A DNA stretch of 9,898 nucleotides from Thermoprotei archaeon (GTDB lineage: Archaea > Thermoproteota > Thermoprotei > Thermofilales > B20-G17): contig QMSC01000035.1 of assembly GCA_003649515.1 (NCBI GenBank), positions 1-9,898 of the forward strand, read 5' to 3'. The notes beneath the pieces were generated by a model. That model had not been told where the DNA came from. It did not search any database and was given only the letters and a program-made list of their open reading frames with translations. A program made the translations under genes and the position numbers. Shown in pieces: positions 6,161 to 9,898 of this stretch. Numbering within the stretch: the stretch's first letter is position 1; every line of letters begins with the position of its first letter.

Positions 6161-6207
6161 GAAGTAAGCGCTTTAAATTACATTCACCTATTATAATTGC
6201 TTACTTC
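6161..6207 (+). promoter_or_regulatory. 9-bp inverted repeat bracketing a TATA box
   Basis: GAAGTAAGC (6161-6169) and GCTTACTTC (6199-6207) are perfect inverted copies separated by 29 bases. The right arm directly follows a TATA box, TTATAAT (6191-6197), that is suitably placed for the GTG start at 6226. The arms are positioned to control transcription of the HTH-NrdD-like gene and are a candidate operator for that protein. They could also pair as a hairpin in any transcript reading through from the tRNA. Confidence 0.45.
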
Positions 6208-6225
6208 AGACATGCTGTCAAAGAG

Positions 6226-8295
6226 GTGCCTACCATAGCGTACGAACGCGACGAAGAGGCTCAGAGCAACGAAGTAAAGCAAGCGCGCGAACTATTAGCC
6301 GCTATTGTGAACCCTACTAGACTAGCAATACTATTACTTCTCGCTCGCTCGCAGGGCGAAGAACTGTCCTATGATGCGATATGCAGAAGGCTTAAGCTAT
6401 ATGGTATAAAGGAGAGAAAATCCATTCAGTATCATCTAAAAATACTCGCAAATAGTGAGTTAGTATCCTATAACGCTACGAGAAAGAGCTATAAACTTAC
6501 GAGAAAGGGAGAGCGGCTAGCTGATTTCATAGTGGAAGTTCTTCTTCGAGAGAAGGTGCGAAAAGACGTTATCGTGATCGATGAGCAGGTGCGGGAGAAG
6601 ATTTTGAGCGTGGAGAACATTTCATATTACCTGGAGAGAGAATTTGACATACCCTCAGAATTTGTCGATGATGTTACTAAAAGGATAGAGAGGCTAATAC
6701 AGGGGGCAAACCTGCAGAAGATTTCAAAATTACGGCTCTTCTACGAGACATTACACGTTCTGAAAGAGAAGGGAATTCTAGATAAATGGCTAGAAGGTCA
6801 TTGCTTTCTACTATTGACACCCGGGATGATCGAGGAAGCTTCCAAGGAACAGCCAAGAATTGGAAGAAAAAGGTCTTGGATGATGGTGACATTTAATTTT
6901 ATGAACATAATCGGGCTACACGTGGTATACCCACTTTTGCCGAAAAGTCTTAGAACCTACCTTAAAGAGGGGACTATAGTACTTAGTTTCCCTCATCTAT
7001 TTCTAATTAGAAGACCGGAATCGGCGACGTTGACCATTGATCACATGAGTGAGAAGCGAAACTGGGAGGAGCACGTAAGTTCTCTGGAAAGTATATTTAC
7101 TAGAGCCCTTGATTACGCGGCTGGATCGGTGCTAATAAAAGGAGTAGAGAGGTTTTTCGAAGTTTCTGCGAAAAACGAGGAAAGCGCACGATTACTGGCT
7201 CAAGTCCTTTTCTCTAAGAGGCTTCATGAAAATAAAAGCGGTTTCACCATAGGACTGGTTTTTTCTCTTAATGAGAACGCTGGGGATATTCTCTCAGGTC
7301 TTGATCGCGTAATAGATTCTCTGTCTATTCCTCAGGTCTCGATGTCTACGGCGTTGTTTTTACAGTTTAATAGGGAGATTATGAGGGATGATTCATTATG
7401 TGTACAGTTTTCAAGCATTATTCGCAAACTTATAGCTAAAACAATACCTTTCCTTATAATTCCGCGAGAATCCCAAACTTTCCTTGCCGATTCCTTTGGA
7501 AGAATATCGTTTAAAGGAAGCATAAGTAGCATTATAACTACGCTTGCAATAGACTTAGGCTGTCTTTCAGAGGAGAAAAGTAATGAAGATGACTTTCTTG
7601 AAAGCATAATAGGTATTCTAAACGATTTCTATGCAAGTAGGTTACTACGGTACAACACTGAAATGGGAGAAGCCATAGTATTCTCGTTCTTTGGATTAAA
7701 AAGAGCTCTAAAAAATATTCTTGGAAAGGTAACAAAATCCAGCGCATTAACATATTATCGAAAATTCTTTATGGAAGTTAATTCCCTGTGTCAGGAAAAG
7801 GATATGCTAACAGTACTTAGCTTAATATTCCCTGACCCCCAAATTTTCAGCATCTATGGAAGCGTTTCATCACGAGATAGAGAGGTAGGACCCTTCTTCT
7901 CGAGTTTTTCCAGCTACTTTGAAGGTCTTTCATTGAGGGATCGAATAATTTATGACAATATATTCCTTGAGAACACAGGTGTTTCCACTATACTAAACCT
8001 GTACTTCAGAGAAGCTCTTGTTAGCGAAGCGGAGTTAGGCAGACTCCTGCGTTTCATTTTAAGGAGAGACGTTAAAGTCCCCTTTTCGATAGCCTACGAG
8101 TACACGTTCTGTGACTTTTGCAGAACAATACATTATGGGCTTCGTAATGTATGTCCCGCTTGCATGCACGGGGAAGGGGTTTTAAGACAGGTTGGAAAGT
8201 TTCTCGTCCGCTATGAGGACTTAACAGAAGTCCCTAGGTGGCTCCTGGAGAAGTACTATAAGAAGCAAAGCTATCCTTTCATAGGAGGTCTATAA
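6226..8295 (+). CDS. Winged-HTH protein fused to a degenerate anaerobic ribonucleotide reductase (NrdD-like)
   Basis: A 689-residue protein. Residues 20-105 form an ArsR-like winged helix-turn-helix (VNPTRLAILLLLARSQG, SIQYHLKILANSELVSY, LTRKGERLAD). Residues 110-190 could be a decayed ATP-cone/N-terminal NrdD region. From about 200 the order follows archaeal NrdD. LLPKSLRTYLKEGTIVLSF aligns with the stretch before the family's HIHDL motif, here lost. FGRISFKGSISSIITTLAID aligns with the segment leading into VTINLPR but lacks the catalytic cysteine. GEAIVFSFFGLKRAL matches the following 'GL' helix. The C-terminus has CDFC (629-632) and CPAC (643-646), the NrdD zinc site, then RQVGKFL, where Gly 657 would align with the radical glycine. 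I infer a non-catalytic regulator that has kept a nucleotide-binding fold. GTG 6226 is the chosen start, with a near-leaderless mRNA. No NrdG activase gene is adjacent. The NrdD relationship rests on motif order recognised by eye. Confidence 0.68.
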   Translation: MPTIAYERDEEAQSNEVKQARELLAAIVNPTRLAILLLLARSQGEELSYDAICRRLKLYGIKERKSIQYHLKILANSELVSYNATRKSYKLTRKGERLADFIVEVLLREKVRKDVIVIDEQVREKILSVENISYYLEREFDIPSEFVDDVTKRIERLIQGANLQKISKLRLFYETLHVLKEKGILDKWLEGHCFLLLTPGMIEEASKEQPRIGRKRSWMMVTFNFMNIIGLHVVYPLLPKSLRTYLKEGTIVLSFPHLFLIRRPESATLTIDHMSEKRNWEEHVSSLESIFTRALDYAAGSVLIKGVERFFEVSAKNEESARLLAQVLFSKRLHENKSGFTIGLVFSLNENAGDILSGLDRVIDSLSIPQVSMSTALFLQFNREIMRDDSLCVQFSSIIRKLIAKTIPFLIIPRESQTFLADSFGRISFKGSISSIITTLAIDLGCLSEEKSNEDDFLESIIGILNDFYASRLLRYNTEMGEAIVFSFFGLKRALKNILGKVTKSSALTYYRKFFMEVNSLCQEKDMLTVLSLIFPDPQIFSIYGSVSSRDREVGPFFSSFSSYFEGLSLRDRIIYDNIFLENTGVSTILNLYFREALVSEAELGRLLRFILRRDVKVPFSIAYEYTFCDFCRTIHYGLRNVCPACMHGEGVLRQVGKFLVRYEDLTEVPRWLLEKYYKKQSYPFIGGL

Positions 8296-8877
8296 ACACC
8301 TATAGAGCAAGTACAGTATCGCAGTAACGCAGATGCTCGTCAGATAGGCCGTTCTACCCAGACTTAACATCTCTATTTGCATGGATTTTAAGGCTCTTTC
8401 ATCGGCCGTGTTAAGGCCTTGCTGGTCGCCCAGTATAAAGCCTACCTTTGCTGGGTTTCGGAGATAACTACAGTCTATGAGCTTACCCTTTTCATGCATA
8501 TAGTATAACTTGTACCCCTCTCTTATGAGGTCCTTTATGCAGTCTATAAGGTCTTTCTTTAAAAGCTCTACTCCTCTTATTTTATCTCCTCTCAAGACTT
8601 TCAAAACAATCTTTGCAAGCTCGTTCTCGCTGAAGGGCATTTCGGCTATGTCCTCACCGATGAAATGCAATGTTATTGGGGGATTTGGAGGTCCTCCCAG
8701 AATGGCATAGAAGTCTACATGACGCCTTACACCACTGGGGTCTAAGAGAGCAACTATTATCGATCTTAGCATAACATCCAGTCTACCGCCACTTGAAGCA
8801 GGAGACCTAGGAGAGAATGTGGGAGCGGTTACTGCTGTATTTGATTTAACGACAAAGACTATTTTTCTAGGAGTCAT
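8290..8877 (-). CDS. trmY: tRNA (pseudouridine(54)-N1)-methyltransferase TrmY
   Basis: About 195 residues from ATG 8877. It belongs to the SPOUT superfamily and methylates pseudouridine 54 in the T-loop of archaeal tRNAs to N1-methylpseudouridine using SAM. Family motifs are all present: the N-terminal IVFVVKSN, SSGGRLDVMLRSIIVAL, the active-site region GVRRHVDFYAILGGPPNPP, the trefoil-knot SAM site KVGFILGDQQGLN, and SLGRTAYLTSICVTAILYLL at the C-terminus. The end (LYRCL) is a little diverged from the usual HNxLD ending. ATG 8877 is preferred to the in-frame TTG 8883. There is no clear ribosome binding site. The gene lies 31 bases after eS26 on the same strand and overlaps the convergent HTH-NrdD-like gene by 6 bases. 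Confidence 0.92.
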   Translation of the reverse strand: MTPRKIVFVVKSNTAVTAPTFSPRSPASSGGRLDVMLRSIIVALLDPSGVRRHVDFYAILGGPPNPPITLHFIGEDIAEMPFSENELAKIVLKVLRGDKIRGVELLKKDLIDCIKDLIREGYKLYYMHEKGKLIDCSYLRNPAKVGFILGDQQGLNTADERALKSMQIEMLSLGRTAYLTSICVTAILYLLYRCL

Positions 8878-8908
8878 AAACAAAAGTCTTTACCTTTTGT
8901 TCACTAAA

Positions 8909-9199
8909 CTAGGCCTTGAGTCTTTTCTTCCTTTTCCTCTCTTCTCGAGATCTAATTTTCACTATTCCGTAAAACACAGCACAACGAATGCAAACATATC
9001 TCGTAAGCTTGTAAGTTGGGATTATGGCCCCCTTCTCCCTAAGTTCTCTCGCTAATTGAGGATCTATAATACTAACATTACGTGTAATTTTCTTTGCTTT
9101 TGATCGAGGTACTAGAGCACCGCAGTAGTCGCACTGCACTATAGACTCCTTTCCCTTTCCTCCCTTTCCTCTTCCCCTATTCTTCCTTTTCTTTGGCAT
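8909..9199 (-). CDS. Small ribosomal subunit protein eS26
   Basis: A 96-residue basic protein. A Gly/Lys/Arg-rich N-terminus (KKRKNRGRGKGGKGK) is followed by VQCDYCGALVPRSKAKK (Cys 23 and 26), then YVCIRCAVFYGIVKIRSREERK (Cys 70 and 73). This is the eS26 zinc-binding layout. eS26 is a 30S protein near the mRNA exit channel, shared by eukaryotes and part of the archaea, mainly TACK lineages, which supports the taxonomic guess. ATG 9199 is the start. A TATA-like ATAAAA with an upstream A-rich BRE (9218-9229, minus) suggests a leaderless or very short-leader transcript. It is probably co-transcribed with trmY. Confidence 0.95.
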   Translation of the reverse strand: MPKKRKNRGRGKGGKGKESIVQCDYCGALVPRSKAKKITRNVSIIDPQLARELREKGAIIPTYKLTRYVCIRCAVFYGIVKIRSREERKRKKRLKA

Positions 9200-9236
9200 C
9201 CCTTTGCACCACGCAACATTTTATTTTCCGGCTCTT

Positions 9237-9250
9237 CCTTATATTTATTC
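9237..9250 (+). promoter_or_regulatory. TATA box of kae1
   Basis: CTTATATTTATTC gives a strong TATA box. It predicts a transcription start near 9270 and a leader of about 15 bases that contains GAGGT (9276-9280), a ribosome binding site four bases before ATG 9285. The 9200-9284 gap is a compact divergent promoter region shared with eS26. Confidence 0.5.
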
Positions 9251-9284
9251 TTAGAGCTTAAAGACTGGTAGATTTGAGGTAAGC

Positions 9285-9898
9285 ATGGTGACAGAAGAGG
9301 TTATTGTGCTGGGTATAGAGTCCACTGCACATACTTTCGGAGTAGGAATAGCGTCATCAAAAGGCGAGATTCTATCTGATATTAGGGAAATTTACAAACC
9401 GGATAAGGGGGGAATACACCCTCGCGAGGCTGCCGAGTTTTTCTCAAAGGTTGCTCCTCGAGCTCTGACAGAGTCTCTTAAAGAGGCAGGGCTTAAAGTA
9501 AGAGATTTGGATGGGATTGCTGTAGCGTTAGGGCCAGGATTAGGCCCCTGTCTTAGAGTAGGTGCAAGTATTGCAAGAGCTCTCTCCCTGAAATATGGTA
9601 AACCCTTGATAGCAGTAAACCATGGAGTAGCTCACATAGAGATCGGGAGGCTCACTGCTAGATTGTATGATCCTTTAGTAATATACATTTCAGGAGGGAA
9701 TACCCTAATAGCTGCCTTTGTCGAGGGATGCTATAGGATCTTTGGCGAAACGCTGGACATAGCCCTAGGCAACTGCATAGATGTTTTCGCAAGAGAGATC
9801 GGTCTCGGATTTCCTGGTGGACGGCTAGTAGATGAGCTTGCGGAGCGTGGCAGGAAATACGTTGAGCTCCCTTACATTGTTAAGGGACAGGATCTTTC
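9285..9898 (+). CDS. kae1: Kae1, tRNA N6-threonylcarbamoyladenosine transferase (3' end outside window)
   Basis: The first 204 residues of Kae1/TsaD, the catalytic subunit of the KEOPS complex that puts the threonylcarbamoyl group on A37 of ANN-decoding tRNAs. Visible family motifs are VLGIESTAHTFGVGIAS (ATP-binding ASKHA N-terminus), GIHPREAAEF, AVALGPGLGPCLRVGA, VNHGVAHIEIGR with the metal-binding histidines 113 and 117, VIYISGGNT and RIFGETLDIALGNCIDVFAR. The PREAA motif is followed by FF where most family members have HH; the metal-binding HxxxH is intact, so activity is still expected. The frame is open to the last base, so about 130 residues should lie beyond. Whether a Bud32 kinase domain is fused downstream, as in some archaea, cannot be seen. 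Confidence 0.95.
   Translation, partial: MVTEEVIVLGIESTAHTFGVGIASSKGEILSDIREIYKPDKGGIHPREAAEFFSKVAPRALTESLKEAGLKVRDLDGIAVALGPGLGPCLRVGASIARALSLKYGKPLIAVNHGVAHIEIGRLTARLYDPLVIYISGGNTLIAAFVEGCYRIFGETLDIALGNCIDVFAREIGLGFPGGRLVDELAERGRKYVELPYIVKGQDL

Noticed and set aside
6226..8295. A functional anaerobic ribonucleotide reductase
   Set aside because: The HIHDL motif and the catalytic cysteine expected in the finger loop are absent, an HTH domain is fused at the N-terminus and no NrdG gene is adjacent.
8510..9055. Plus-strand open frames at 8510-8710 and 8819-9055
   Set aside because: They are antisense to trmY and eS26, which have clear family motifs, and their translations show no recognisable domain or start signals.

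Overview
The window comes from an archaeon, probably a thermophilic member of the TACK group (Thermoproteota, Korarchaeia or a related deep lineage). It carries a ZPR1-type zinc protein, a Sec61-beta translocon subunit, the ether-lipid enzyme geranylgeranylglyceryl phosphate synthase, an Elf1-like elongation factor, an RPA-like single-strand DNA-binding protein, TrmY, ribosomal protein eS26 and Kae1. Starts follow archaeal habits: TATA-like boxes about 25 bases upstream, several apparently leaderless genes, and frequent GTG/TTG starts. The exact lineage cannot be fixed from these genes.

Bases 1-1116 are an accessory margin on the minus strand. A tyrosine-recombinase (integrase) gene is broken by an in-frame TAG and lacks the second half of its catalytic domain. 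Next to it is a small RelB-like antitoxin whose toxin, if present, lies beyond the left edge. From 1223 to 2870 a plus-strand operon encodes the ZPR1-like protein, Sec61-beta (overlapping the ZPR1 gene by 44 bases) and a four-CBS-domain protein. It converges, with a 17-base overlap, on a minus-strand operon of elf1-like and GGGP synthase genes (2854-3886).

Bases 3887-4245 contain no convincing protein gene. They hold a GC-rich, strongly structured stretch that reads as a minus-strand RNA with a well-formed kink-turn; I could not assign it to a known RNA family. Upstream on the same strand is a 549-residue RPA-like protein (4246-5895). Then follow a plus-strand tRNA-Arg(CCU) gene (6066-6140) and a 2.07-kb gene (6226-8295).

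That large gene is the most interesting in the window. An N-terminal winged helix-turn-helix is fused to what looks like a complete but catalytically degenerate anaerobic (class III) ribonucleotide reductase, with the C-terminal four-cysteine zinc site kept. A perfect 9-bp inverted repeat brackets its TATA box and could be its own operator. I infer a nucleotide-responsive transcription regulator built on a dead NrdD, a possible archaeal counterpart in role, but not in homology, to bacterial NrdR.

The right end is translation-related. trmY and the eS26 gene form a minus-strand pair, divergent from kae1, which runs off the window. Together with the tRNA gene, this places tRNA modification (m1-Psi54 and t6A37), ribosome and transcription-elongation genes close to each other.
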